DNA of 64,000 nt from Bog-950 sp044228435 (lineage in GTDB: Bacteria > Bacteroidota > Bacteroidia > Chitinophagales > LD1): positions 62,001-126,000 of the forward strand of contig JBGAUW010000002.1 of assembly GCA_044228435.1 (NCBI GenBank), read 5' to 3'. Within the stretch, counting starts at the first letter, position 1. Every line of letters begins with the position of its first letter. Of the stretch, positions 27,076 through 35,512 are shown piece by piece. The notes beneath the pieces were generated by a model, which saw nothing but the letters and a program-made list of their open reading frames with translations, was not told where the DNA came from and searched no databases. The position numbers and the translations under genes were made by a program.

Positions 27076-28077
27076 ATGCCTGTAACTATTCTCGCTATCG
27101 AATCATCCTGCGATGATACCTCTGCTGCTGTGGCCAAAGATGCCAAAATTCTTGCCAACCTCATTGCCGGGCAGCAAGTTCATGAACTTTGGGGGGGCGT
27201 GGTGCCCGAGCTGGCCAGCCGCGCGCACCAGCAAAACATAGTGCCCGTGGTAGATTTAGCCCTGCAAAAGGCCGGAATTTTAAAAAGCGAAATTAGCGCC
27301 GTAGCCTTTACCCGCGGGCCCGGTTTAATAGGTTCTTTATTGGTGGGCGTTAGCTTTGCCAAGGCTTTTGCCCTTGCCCTAAACGTGCCGCTTATTGAGG
27401 TAAACCACATGCAGGCGCACATACTTTCGCATTTTATCGATAACCAGCCCGCCTTCCCTTTTATGTGTTTAACCGTTTCGGGCGGCCATACACAATTAGT
27501 GCTTGTTAAGGATTTTTTGCAAATGGAGGTGGTGGGCGAAACGCTGGACGATGCCGCGGGCGAGGCTTTTGATAAATCGGCCAAGCTGCTGGGCCTGCCT
27601 TACCCGGGCGGACCTTTAATTGATAAATACGCCAAACTGGGCGACCCCACCCGGTTTACCTTTGCCGAACCGCAAATTGCAGCCCTCGATTTTTCGTTTA
27701 GTGGTATTAAAACCTCCATCCTCTATTTTTTACAAAAAGAGGTAAAAAAGAACCCCGATTTTATTGCCGAAAACCTGAACGATTTATGCGCCAGCATTCA
27801 AAAAACCATAGTTGATATTTTGCTTAAAAAGCTGGAGAAAGCTGCCAAACAATATGGCGTAAACGAAATTGCCCTGGCGGGTGGTGTTTCGGCTAACAGC
27901 GAGTTGCGCAGGCGGTTTGAAGAATTAGGCACTAAAAACAACTGGCGGGTGCATATACCTAAGTTTGAATACTGCACCGATAACGCCGCTATGATTGCCA
28001 TAGCTGCCCATTACAAATTTTTAAAAGGCGATTTTGTGGGGCAGGATACTGAACCTATGCCGCGCTATCAGTTATAA
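27076..28077 (+). CDS. tsaD: TsaD, tRNA t6A37 threonylcarbamoyltransferase
   Basis: TsaD, with TsaB and TsaE, transfers threonylcarbamoyl to A37 of ANN-decoding tRNAs. The 333-residue sequence has an ASKHA-fold start (ILAIESSCDDTSAA), the GGVVPELASRAH segment, the iron/zinc ligands in HMQAH (H111, H115), the nucleotide loop SGGHTQL, and GGVSANSELRRRF near the C-terminus with a final metal-binding YCTDNAAMIA. Length is standard. It is divergently transcribed from tamB. Confidence 0.97.
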   Translation: MPVTILAIESSCDDTSAAVAKDAKILANLIAGQQVHELWGGVVPELASRAHQQNIVPVVDLALQKAGILKSEISAVAFTRGPGLIGSLLVGVSFAKAFALALNVPLIEVNHMQAHILSHFIDNQPAFPFMCLTVSGGHTQLVLVKDFLQMEVVGETLDDAAGEAFDKSAKLLGLPYPGGPLIDKYAKLGDPTRFTFAEPQIAALDFSFSGIKTSILYFLQKEVKKNPDFIAENLNDLCASIQKTIVDILLKKLEKAAKQYGVNEIALAGGVSANSELRRRFEELGTKNNWRVHIPKFEYCTDNAAMIAIAAHYKFLKGDFVGQDTEPMPRYQL

Positions 28078-28160
28078 TGGGGGCTACAAAAGATTAATTC
28101 ACCCTGTGTCAGTTGTATGTAAAATTTTATAACAATGCCTGCAGGTGTGCCTTCATAATT

Positions 28161-28168
28161 TATCTTTG
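28161..28168 (+). promoter_or_regulatory. candidate Bacteroidota -7 element for the DUF1573-ruvX unit
   Basis: TATCTTTG is an exact TAnnTTTG match 22 bp before the ATG at 28191. No TTG at a normal -33 distance was found. Confidence 0.45.
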
Positions 28169-28190
28169 CGCACAAAACACAAAAAGTTTC

Positions 28191-28757
28191 ATGAACAATA
28201 AAGTTATTGGCGGTTTACTGGTTGTGCTGCTTGCAGCCGTTTCGTTTTTAGGCTGGCAAAATTACAGATTGAATAAAAAGGTAGAAACTCTTTCGGCGCC
28301 CACCGGCGAGGTTAAAATTACGCCTGTAGAACCCGGAAACCCGCAGGCTAACCCGCCGGGCGCAAGTCCTTTCGATAAACCGAATATAGACCCACTGGCC
28401 AATCAGTTTCCCGAAGAGACACCCTCTGTTGATAAGCTTACCACTATTAAATTCGACAAAGTAGTGCACGATTTTGGCCGCCTTAATGCCGGCGATGTGG
28501 TAAATACCTTTTTTAAGTTTACCAACACAGGCAAGTTTCCTTTACTTATTACTAAAGCAGAAGGTTCGTGCGGTTGCACTGTTCCTTTATGGCCCAAAGT
28601 GCCTATACAGCCCGGCGAAAGCGGACAAATTTCGGTTGAGTTTGATAGCCGCGATAAACAGGGCCAAACCGAAAAAACAGTAACGGTTACCGCCAACACA
28701 CATCCTGTGCAGCATACCCTGGTAATTAAATCGGTAGTAATACCTAAAGATAAGTAA
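28191..28757 (+). CDS. DUF1573 membrane-anchored protein
   Basis: The 188-residue protein has an N-terminal anchor (GGLLVVLLAAVSFLGW) followed by a Pro-rich linker (~residues 35-80). An Ig-like DUF1573 domain then begins at FDKVVHDFGRLNAGDVV and contains the hallmark EGSCGCTVPLWPKVPIQPGESGQI. DUF1573 proteins are abundant in Bacteroidota envelopes; the role is unknown. The ATG at 28191 is preferred over an upstream in-frame start because a -7 promoter motif lies between them. The ruvX start overlaps the stop codon by one base (TAATG). Confidence 0.87.
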   Translation: MNNKVIGGLLVVLLAAVSFLGWQNYRLNKKVETLSAPTGEVKITPVEPGNPQANPPGASPFDKPNIDPLANQFPEETPSVDKLTTIKFDKVVHDFGRLNAGDVVNTFFKFTNTGKFPLLITKAEGSCGCTVPLWPKVPIQPGESGQISVEFDSRDKQGQTEKTVTVTANTHPVQHTLVIKSVVIPKDK

Positions 28758-29173
28758 TGGCACGTATTATGGCTTTCGATTTTGGTTTGCGGCGCATTGG
28801 CATTGCGGTAACCGACCCTATGCAAATAATAGCCAATACGCTGGAAACCCTTCCTGCCAAAGAAATTATGCCCTTTATAAAAAAATACTGCGCGGCCGAA
28901 GAAGTAGAGGCTTTTGTAGTAGGTTACCCTTTTTCGCACGGCCATGCTGCCAACGAAATTGTGCAGCACATTGAAAAGTTTATTGCCGACTTAACTAATC
29001 TGTATCCGGCTAAACCAGTGCATAAGGTAGATGAAAGCTTTACCAGTAAAATTGCTACCCAAACCCTGCTGCTTAGCGGTGTAAACAAAAAAGAAAGGCG
29101 CAACAAAGGCAACGTAGATGCCATTGCTGCCAATATTATTTTGCAAACGCACCTGGAAATGAAGGGGAGGTAG
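28757..29173 (+). CDS. ruvX: RuvX/YqgF putative Holliday-junction resolvase / rRNA nuclease
   Basis: The 138-residue RNase H-fold protein begins ARIMAFDFGLRRIGIAV with catalytic Asp8. It has VVGYPFSHG in the nucleotide-binding position, the second acidic residue in VHKVDESFTSK, and a C-terminal NVDAIAANIILQ with the third Asp. YqgF homologues are needed for 16S rRNA 5' end maturation in Escherichia coli, and resolvase activity is reported for others. It is translationally coupled to the DUF1573 gene. Peptide deformylase follows 80 bp downstream, a gene order seen in other Bacteroidota. Confidence 0.95.
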   Translation: MARIMAFDFGLRRIGIAVTDPMQIIANTLETLPAKEIMPFIKKYCAAEEVEAFVVGYPFSHGHAANEIVQHIEKFIADLTNLYPAKPVHKVDESFTSKIATQTLLLSGVNKKERRNKGNVDAIAANIILQTHLEMKGR

Positions 29174-29189
29174 AATGTCTTTTAGCCTT

Positions 29190-29217
29190 TTGTTTTGTTT
29201 TTAAGAATTTAAATTTG
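29190..29217 (+). promoter_or_regulatory. candidate promoter for def
   Basis: TAAATTTG at 29210-29217 matches TAnnTTTG. A TTG at 29190-29192 lies 17 nt upstream, inside the usual spacing for Bacteroidota -33/-7 promoters. It sits 36 bp before the def start. Confidence 0.5.
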
Positions 29218-29253
29218 TTTCGCAGTAGTATTTAGAAAGTATAAAATATAGCG

Positions 29254-29811
29254 ATGAACCTTCCCATTATTGCCTATGGCGACCCTGTATTACGTAAAGT
29301 AGGTGTTGAAATAACTAAAGATTATGCCGACCTGCCTAAGCTGATTGACGACATGTTTGAAACCATGGAAAAAAGCAAGGGCGTAGGCCTGGCCGCCCCG
29401 CAAATAGGCCGGGCAATCCGCTTGTTTGTAATAGACAGCACCCGCATGTACGATGAAGATGAGAAGAACGATGGCGTGCGCGAGGTGTTTATCAATGCGC
29501 AAATGATTGATGAGTTGGGTAAAGAATGGGCTTATGAAGAAGGCTGCCTTAGCATACCTACCATACGCGAAGATGTATACCGCAAAGAAAAAATTAAGAT
29601 TGAATACTACGACCGCAACTTTAAAAAGCATACCAAAGAGTTTACAGGTTTAACCGCCCGCGTTATACAACACGAATACGACCATATAGAGGGTAAACTG
29701 TTTATAGACCACCTTAAGCCTTTAAAAAGAAGCCTGCTAAAGGGCAAGTTGGATAAGATATCTAAAGGCATTGTTGATGTTGAATACCGCATGAAATTTC
29801 CGAAGCGGTAA
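29254..29811 (+). CDS. def: peptide deformylase
   Basis: The enzyme removes the formyl group from N-terminal Met of nascent proteins. All three family motifs are present in the 185 residues: GVGLAAPQ (43-50), EGCLS (96-100; Cys98 metal ligand) and the HEYDH motif (140-144; His140, His144 ligands, Glu141 catalytic). A promoter-like element lies just upstream, so it may be transcribed independently of ruvX. Confidence 0.97.
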   Translation: MNLPIIAYGDPVLRKVGVEITKDYADLPKLIDDMFETMEKSKGVGLAAPQIGRAIRLFVIDSTRMYDEDEKNDGVREVFINAQMIDELGKEWAYEEGCLSIPTIREDVYRKEKIKIEYYDRNFKKHTKEFTGLTARVIQHEYDHIEGKLFIDHLKPLKRSLLKGKLDKISKGIVDVEYRMKFPKR

Positions 29812-29877
29812 AACACAGCCCGCTCATTCAAAATAATTTACATCTTTATTGGGTTCAATAAACCCACTCTGCCATAC

Positions 29878-31089
29878 ATGCGTTTACTTTTGGTTTTACT
29901 ACTTACCGGTTGCATTACCGGTAGTGCATTTTGCAACCCTGCCGATACCAGTTACACAGCCAGCCTTAGCGATACTATACCCACCGCCTTTTTAAGGCTG
30001 CGGCTTAGTAACGATTCTATATCGAAAAACGATGTACTGAATGAAGAGATTGTAGACATGGTACACGTGCGCGAACGCGATGAAAAAGTACCTACCTGGT
30101 ATACCACCCACCAGGGCTACGGCTTTGGCTGGTTTATACGCACCATAGGGTTTTGGTGGCAGGCGGTAGATAGGCACCGGTATAAGTTTGTAGGCACCAA
30201 CCGCAATAATCTTAGCATGCCCGGCGAAAAAGATGAACTGACCGAGCACGATGTTAACTTCAATATTATTCCTCACCTACCGCAGTACTTAAACTTTGTT
30301 TACCGGGGCAGGCAGGAGCAGGTAAAACATAAATACAATTTTAAACGCGCCCGCCGTACCGATACAACTAAACCACCGTTTATAGCCCCTACACTTCAAA
30401 CCGCCGAGGTGTACGATTTGCATTCCGAACTAACGCCACCCAAAAAAATGCGCGACTCGATAGACTTTTTGTTTTACCCCTGCATGCACGGCAACAACCT
30501 GGATAAGCACCCCAACTTTTGCGATGCAAAACCTACCGTGGGGCTTTACGGTGTTTTTATATTGGATTGCAACCACAGCTGCCACCCCGAAATACACCCG
30601 TACGAATGGCTGTGGTGGCTGAATGTAAATGAGGATGCAAAAACCAATAACAAGTTTAATAAAGAGTGGATGCTGGGCTTTTTTCGCGAAAGCAGCAACC
30701 GGTTTATACTTTGGAGCCGGCGGCCAAGGGTAGGCACTATTGCGGTGCCATTCATCTTTAAAACGGATGAGACCAGCAGCTACTTAAAGCTAAACCACCT
30801 GGTAACCGGTAAGTTTTTACCACGGGGTATAAAACGCATAAAGGATGTGCCTGATGATGCTGCTAAACTAAACTTTAGCGATACCACACTTAACATTCAG
30901 CTGGGCAATAACAAAAGCTTTCCGTTGCATATACGCACTAACCGCATTATTAATACACCGGCCCTCCGCTTTTGGCTAAGCGATATACATACCGATGCCG
31001 ATAACAAATGGATATGGGGCTACCTAAATTTAGTGGTAAGCGTGCGCGATGGCTACACCGCCAGGCTGGAGAGCGTGACACGCAAATAG
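29878..31089 (+). CDS. secreted protein of unknown function with a CHPEIHPYEW motif
   Basis: The 403-residue protein has a Sec or lipoprotein-type signal (LLLVLLLTGCITGSAFC). The mature part is rich in aromatic residues and His. It has a distinctive central run, FILDCNHSCHPEIHPYEWLWW (~residues 225-245), followed by a FFRESSNRF segment and a β-rich C-terminus (IWGYLNLVVSVRDGY). The DCNH...HPEIHP cluster looks like a metal site, and 'E-I-H-P' cores occur in several secreted bacterial proteins of unknown function. I do not recognise a named family. The next gene begins 14 bp after its stop. Confidence 0.75.
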   Translation: MRLLLVLLLTGCITGSAFCNPADTSYTASLSDTIPTAFLRLRLSNDSISKNDVLNEEIVDMVHVRERDEKVPTWYTTHQGYGFGWFIRTIGFWWQAVDRHRYKFVGTNRNNLSMPGEKDELTEHDVNFNIIPHLPQYLNFVYRGRQEQVKHKYNFKRARRTDTTKPPFIAPTLQTAEVYDLHSELTPPKKMRDSIDFLFYPCMHGNNLDKHPNFCDAKPTVGLYGVFILDCNHSCHPEIHPYEWLWWLNVNEDAKTNNKFNKEWMLGFFRESSNRFILWSRRPRVGTIAVPFIFKTDETSSYLKLNHLVTGKFLPRGIKRIKDVPDDAAKLNFSDTTLNIQLGNNKSFPLHIRTNRIINTPALRFWLSDIHTDADNKWIWGYLNLVVSVRDGYTARLESVTRK

Positions 31090-31103
31090 TTTATCTTAGC
31101 AGT

Positions 31104-31652
31104 ATGAAAACACTGTGGCTTGTTTGCGCTTGTTGGCTCTTCAGTATTTCACCGGTATTAGCACAATCCCAGCAAACAGAGGTAAATAGAATTAAACAGC
31201 TAACCTCATTAATTAAAATTAACCTGTCTAAATACGACACCGCTAATATCGATTTATGGGAATCGACAGAAGGTGGGGAAGCAATTGGTTATTACGATGC
31301 AGGGAAATTACTATGTATTGTTGCCGTTTACTATGGCGAAATGGGAAAGGCAACAACAGCCTATTATTTCGAAAACGGAAAGCTGATTCAAACTATTCAA
31401 ACTGATGAAAGTTATAACCGTCCCATTTATTATGATAAAAAGCGGGCCGCTGAGAATAACGATAAAGAAACCTTCGACCCGGCTAAATCTAAAATAGAAA
31501 CCACTTCTTATTACTTTTTAAATGAAAAACTGATTTTGCTTCTGGATAAGGATAACAAGCAGGTAACCGAAGCGCTAGCCCCAAACTCAGTTGCTGGGGC
31601 TGATGTAGTTGAAGATGCGCATAAGCTTCAGCTAAACCTGAAAAAAAAGTAA
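31104..31652 (+). CDS. secreted hypothetical protein
   Basis: The 182-residue protein has a clear signal peptide (LWLVCACWLFSISPVLAQ). The mature part alternates strands such as EAIGYYDAGKLLCIVAVYYGEMGKATTAYYFENGKL, which read like the repeated β-hairpins of MORN-like or DUF-type Bacteroidota proteins. I do not recognise a family. I start at the ATG at 31104, which gives the signal peptide; TATCTTAG at 31092-31099 resembles a -7 element, so a short or absent leader is possible. It converges on the adenosyltransferase gene (12 bp). Confidence 0.72.
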   Translation: MKTLWLVCACWLFSISPVLAQSQQTEVNRIKQLTSLIKINLSKYDTANIDLWESTEGGEAIGYYDAGKLLCIVAVYYGEMGKATTAYYFENGKLIQTIQTDESYNRPIYYDKKRAAENNDKETFDPAKSKIETTSYYFLNEKLILLLDKDNKQVTEALAPNSVAGADVVEDAHKLQLNLKKK

Positions 31653-31664
31653 AATGAATTCTGC

Positions 31665-32231
31665 CTACTTCCTCGGCAACCAATTCACTTCTTCGGCGCC
31701 TAAATCTTTAGCCATTTTTCGGCTAAGGGTAAACAGGTAATCCGAAAGGCGGTTCAGGTATTTTATAGCAATTAGTTCTTCGGCATTATGGTGGCCGGTA
31801 TGGGTATCGTGGTGCAAAGCTACACACAGGCGCTCGGCCCTGCGGCAAACGGTGCGGGCCAAATGGCAGTAGGAAACATACACATGCCCGCCGGGCAACA
31901 CAAAGTGGCGCAGCATTTCCAACTGTTCGTCTATAGCATCAATAGCCTTTTCTAAAAGCTCAATATCGCTTTCATGTAAATCGGGTGTTTTCAATTTAGC
32001 ATTATCGGGGTCGGCGGCCAGGGTAGCGCCCAGCGTAAACAGGCGGTCCTGTATTTCTTTCAGCAGTTCTTTGGTTTCAGTATTGGTCTGCACATCGCGC
32101 AGCAGGCCAATCCAGCTGTTTAATTCATCCACGGTGCCATAACTATCTATGCGTAGTTCGCTTTTTAAAACTCTTCTCCCTCCAAATAGCGAGGTTTCGC
32201 CTATATCGCCGGTTTTGGTATATATTTTCAT
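31665..32231 (-). CDS. cob(I)alamin adenosyltransferase, PduO type
   Basis: The enzyme attaches the adenosyl group of ATP to reduced cobalamin to form coenzyme B12. The 188-residue sequence starts MKIYTKTGDIGETSLFGG (ATP-binding N-terminus). It has the DSYGTVDELNSWIGLL helix, FVLPGGHVYVSYCHLARTVCRRAER and IKYLNRLSDYLFTLSR, all hallmarks of PduO-type ATRs. It is the last of three leftward genes (gatC, ABC ATPase, this gene) with a 115-bp gap before it. Confidence 0.95.
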   Translation of the reverse strand: MKIYTKTGDIGETSLFGGRRVLKSELRIDSYGTVDELNSWIGLLRDVQTNTETKELLKEIQDRLFTLGATLAADPDNAKLKTPDLHESDIELLEKAIDAIDEQLEMLRHFVLPGGHVYVSYCHLARTVCRRAERLCVALHHDTHTGHHNAEELIAIKYLNRLSDYLFTLSRKMAKDLGAEEVNWLPRK

Positions 32232-32346
32232 TACTAACCTGTTAGTGTGATAAGTATTAATCTAAAATAAGCATTGCCCTGATAGTTCTGCATCAAAGCC
32301 TACGTTAAACAGCAAAATACAATCAATTGTTTTAGCCCCTTCGCTA

Positions 32347-33054
32347 TTACCGCTCCGCTATTGCCTTTACCGGCACATTAGCTATATCGCTTTCAATCAG
32401 CCCATCGCGCAGACGCATAATACGGCGGGCATGTTTGGCTATATCTTCTTCGTGGGTAACTATAATTACGGTATTACCCTGCTCGCTAATCTTCTCTAAA
32501 ATGTCCATAATCTCGTAACTGGTTTTGGTATCCAGGTTACCGGTAGGCTCATCGGCAAGTATTATGCTGGGGTTATTTACCAGTGCCCGGGCAATAGCCA
32601 CCCGCTGGCGCTGCCCGCCCGAAAGTTCGTTGGGCTTATGTGTCATTCTATCCTTAAGGCCCACCATACCCATTACCTCAGCAGCACGCTCTAATCTTTC
32701 TTTTTTACCCAGGCCTGCATATACCATAGGCAACGCCACATTCTCCAGCGAGCTTAAGCGGGGCAACAGGTTAAAGGTTTGAAAAATAAAGCCAATCTCT
32801 TTATTGCGCACCATGGCCAGTGCATCGTCGGTCATTTCGCTTACCTCTGTATTATTCAATTTATAACTGCCCGAGCTGGGCGAATCGAGGCAACCTAAAA
32901 TGTTCATCAGGGTACTTTTACCCGAGCCCGAGGGGCCCATCAGCGCAACGTATTCTCCCTTTTCAATAGTAAGCGAAACATCTTTTAGCGCCGCAATAGT
33001 TTGCGTACCCATTACATATTCCTTCTTAATATTTTTAATCTCTATTATTTTCAA
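32347..33054 (-). CDS. ABC transporter ATP-binding protein (MacB/LolD type)
   Basis: The 235-residue ATPase has Walker A GPSGSGKST (40-48), a Q-loop (FIFQTFNLLPRLS), signature LSGGQ (144-148), Walker B IILADE (164-169) and the H-loop in VTHEEDIA. The sequence type, with PTGNLDTKTSYEIMDIL after Walker B, is that of MacB/LolD/FtsE-like exporters that act with a MacB-type permease. No permease gene is adjacent, so the partner must be elsewhere. It lies 53 bp after gatC. Confidence 0.95.
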   Translation of the reverse strand: MKIIEIKNIKKEYVMGTQTIAALKDVSLTIEKGEYVALMGPSGSGKSTLMNILGCLDSPSSGSYKLNNTEVSEMTDDALAMVRNKEIGFIFQTFNLLPRLSSLENVALPMVYAGLGKKERLERAAEVMGMVGLKDRMTHKPNELSGGQRQRVAIARALVNNPSIILADEPTGNLDTKTSYEIMDILEKISEQGNTVIIVTHEEDIAKHARRIMRLRDGLIESDIANVPVKAIAER

Positions 33055-33107
33055 AGTAGAAGTAATTAGTAGTTAGTATAGATTTATAAGACGATACAAA
33101 CAGCCAA

Positions 33108-33398
33108 TTATTTTTTAATGACTTTTGGTACTTTAAAGTAATCGCTGTCGCGCTGCGGGGCATTTTGCAGGGCTTCTTCTTTGGTAACCGTATCGCGTAT
33201 TTCATCCTTGCGCAATACGTTCTTCTCGTCCGTCATATAAATCAGCGGCTCTACACCATCCACGTTAACCTCTTCCAGTTTTTGCACCAGGTCTAATATT
33301 TTCTGCAAATCCTTTTTAATGCCCTCGGTAGCCTGCTCGTCAAATTCAAGCTTGCTAAGTTCGGCCAGGCGGCCTACTAACTGGTTATCTATATTCAT
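33108..33398 (-). CDS. gatC: GatC, Asp/Glu-tRNA amidotransferase subunit C
   Basis: The 96-residue protein has the GatC pattern: VGRLAELSKLEFDEQ at the N-terminus, an amphipathic helix IKKDLQKILDLVQKLEEVNVDGVEPLIY, and the C-terminal LRKDEIRDTVTKEEALQNAPQRDSDYFKVPKVI. With GatA and GatB it converts misacylated Glu-tRNA(Gln) or Asp-tRNA(Asn). GatA and GatB are not in the window, as is usual in Bacteroidota. It is divergent from trpS across 118 bp. Confidence 0.95.
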   Translation of the reverse strand: MNIDNQLVGRLAELSKLEFDEQATEGIKKDLQKILDLVQKLEEVNVDGVEPLIYMTDEKNVLRKDEIRDTVTKEEALQNAPQRDSDYFKVPKVIKK

Positions 33399-33516
33399 AT
33401 CGTTACCTTTAAAACACTGGTATAACTAACAGCCATTTTGCAGCTTTTTAAATCTCTGTGGCTATTTCGTTGCTTTAATTATTTTCGGGCGGCTAAAATA
33501 ACAGAATCATTCTTTC

Positions 33517-34518
33517 ATGTCGAAACAAATTGCAGTAAGCGGAGTGCGGCCCACGGGCAAACAACACCTGGGTAATTACTTTGGGGCAGTAGTTAATTTT
33601 GTAAAGATGCAGGACATCTTTAACGGCTACTTTTTTGTGGCCGATTACCACTCGCTAACCACTCACCCCAACCCTTTAGATTTGCGCCAGCAGAGTAAAA
33701 ACATAGCCATTGTTTACCTGGCCTGCGGGTTAGACCCTAACAAATGCGCCCTTTACCTGCAAAGCGATGTGCCGCAAATACCCGAGCTATACCTTATTTT
33801 TAATATGCTGGCCTACAAGGGAGAACTGGAGCGCGAGGCCACTTTTAAAGATAAAGCCCGCGAGCAGCCCGATAACGTAAATGCCGGCCTGCTTACCTAC
33901 CCTGTATTGATGACGGCCGACGTAATTATACACAAAGGCGAAAAAGTGCCCGTGGGTAAAGACCAGCAACAGCACCTGGAAATGAGCCGAGATTTTGTGC
34001 GCCGTTTTAATAACCTGTATAAGGTAGATTACTTTCCCGAGCCGCAGGCCTTCTCGTTCGGCGATAAGCTGGTAAATGTGCCCAGCCTGGATGGCGAGGG
34101 TAAAATGAGCAAAAGCAAGCCCGAAAGCACCTGTATTTACCTGGAGGACGAACCCGATGCAATCCGCAAAAAGGTAATGCGCATGGTTACCGATAGCGGC
34201 CCTAAAGAGCCAAACTCGGCCAAACCCGAAATAATTCAGAATGTGTTTGATATGATGAAACTGGTATCGGCTACCGATACCGTGGCGCATTTTGAAGATA
34301 AATACAACGATTGCAGCATCCGCTACGGCGATATGAAAAAACAGCTGGCCGAGGATATGGTTACCTTTTTAACCCCTATACGCCAAAAAATTGTTGAATT
34401 AAGCAGCGATGAGAAAAAGCTGTATGAAATATTGGGAGATGGAGGTAGCAAGGCCCGCCAAAGCGCCGCCCAAACATTAAAAGAGGTGCGCGAAATTATA
34501 GGATTAAAAAGTTTTTAA
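33517..34518 (+). CDS. trpS: tryptophan--tRNA ligase
   Basis: The class Ic aminoacyl-tRNA synthetase has 333 residues, the usual bacterial length. It shows the HIGH-type motif PTGKQHLGNY (residues 12-21), the YPVLMTADVIIH substrate region, VPVGKDQQQHLEMSRD, and the KMSKS signature (~196-200). It charges tRNA-Trp. I saw no T-box or leader peptide upstream. Confidence 0.97.
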   Translation: MSKQIAVSGVRPTGKQHLGNYFGAVVNFVKMQDIFNGYFFVADYHSLTTHPNPLDLRQQSKNIAIVYLACGLDPNKCALYLQSDVPQIPELYLIFNMLAYKGELEREATFKDKAREQPDNVNAGLLTYPVLMTADVIIHKGEKVPVGKDQQQHLEMSRDFVRRFNNLYKVDYFPEPQAFSFGDKLVNVPSLDGEGKMSKSKPESTCIYLEDEPDAIRKKVMRMVTDSGPKEPNSAKPEIIQNVFDMMKLVSATDTVAHFEDKYNDCSIRYGDMKKQLAEDMVTFLTPIRQKIVELSSDEKKLYEILGDGGSKARQSAAQTLKEVREIIGLKSF

Positions 34519-34626
34519 GCGCAAAACAATTTTTATTTTCACCCGCACAGTAAAGGGTCACACACACAAATCAAACGCAGGTTACCAATGGCAAAACCAG
34601 GGTTGCATGCATTATAAGTAAACACT

Positions 34627-35397
34627 ATGGCCAAAAAGAAAGCGGCATCAAAGGCACCTGCAAAAAAACAGGCCAAACCACAACCAAAAGTAAAAGCCAA
34701 GGCTAAGCCACAGGCAACTACGGCTAAACCGCAGGCAAAGGCAACCGAAAAGTCAGCACCTGCTGCCATTAGAAAAGATATTAAGCATATAGCTATAGCG
34801 GGCAACATAGGCGCCGGCAAAACCACACTTACCAAAATACTTTCAAAGCACTTTGGCTGGCTGCCGCAATTTGAAGATGTAGAGAACAACCCCTACCTGA
34901 ACGATTTTTATGAGGATATGCCGCGCTGGAGTTTTAACCTGCAGGTATATTTTCTTAACTCGCGTTTCCGCCAGATAATAGAGATACAACAGGGCACCGA
35001 AGTAGTAATACAAGACCGCACCATACACGAAGATGCAATGATATTTGCGCCCAACCTGCACGGCATGGGGCTAATGAGCACCCGCGATTTTGAAAACTAC
35101 ACCAAGCTATTCGAAACTATTCGCGGGTTAATTCGTCCGCCCGATTTGTTGATATACCTGCGCGCCACCGTGCCCACATTGGTAAACCAAATACAAAAGC
35201 GCGGCCGCGATTATGAAGATAACCTGCGCCTGGATTACATACGCCGCCTGAACGAGTACTACGAAAAGTGGATAGGCACCTATAAAGAAGGCCGCCTGTT
35301 GATTATTGATGTAGACCAGGTAAACTTTGCCGAAGACGAAGAAGCCCAGCACGAAGTAATTAATAAGGTAAGAGCCGAACTGTTTGGATTATTTTAA
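34627..35397 (+). CDS. deoxynucleoside kinase with lysine/alanine-rich N-terminal tail
   Basis: This is a 256-residue kinase of the dCK/dGK family. The catalytic part begins near residue 51: P-loop GNIGAGKTT (59-67), a W-rich region (PRWSFNLQVYFLNSRF), the DRTIHEDAMIF substrate loop, a LID segment (RGRDYEDNLRLDYI) and a C-terminal RAELFGLF. It phosphorylates deoxynucleosides for dNTP salvage. Residues 1-50 are a low-complexity Lys/Ala/Pro/Gln tail (MAKKKAASKAPAKKQ...), absent from typical homologues and like the tail of the SWIB protein in this window. The tail may bind nucleic acid or be an alternative-start artefact, but no better ATG lies between the tail and the P-loop. A strong terminator follows. 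Confidence 0.92.
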   Translation: MAKKKAASKAPAKKQAKPQPKVKAKAKPQATTAKPQAKATEKSAPAAIRKDIKHIAIAGNIGAGKTTLTKILSKHFGWLPQFEDVENNPYLNDFYEDMPRWSFNLQVYFLNSRFRQIIEIQQGTEVVIQDRTIHEDAMIFAPNLHGMGLMSTRDFENYTKLFETIRGLIRPPDLLIYLRATVPTLVNQIQKRGRDYEDNLRLDYIRRLNEYYEKWIGTYKEGRLLIIDVDQVNFAEDEEAQHEVINKVRAELFGLF

Positions 35398-35421
35398 TCC
35401 CCGAGATAGGCCTTAAGTAAT

Positions 35422-35452
35422 AAAAAAGAGAACCGCTTGGTTCTCTTTTTTT
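35422..35452. terminator. bidirectional intrinsic terminator
   Basis: AAAAAAGAGAACC-gctt-GGTTCTCTTTTTTT forms a 13-bp stem with T-runs on both strands. It ends the kinase gene (stop 35397) and also faces the 3' end of the convergent OmpA/PD40 gene (stop 35513). Confidence 0.9.
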
Positions 35453-35512
35453 ATGTGCTTATCCGCAATACCTTTCAAGCAAAAAGAAAGTAAAATCATC
35501 AGCGCCAGAGGC

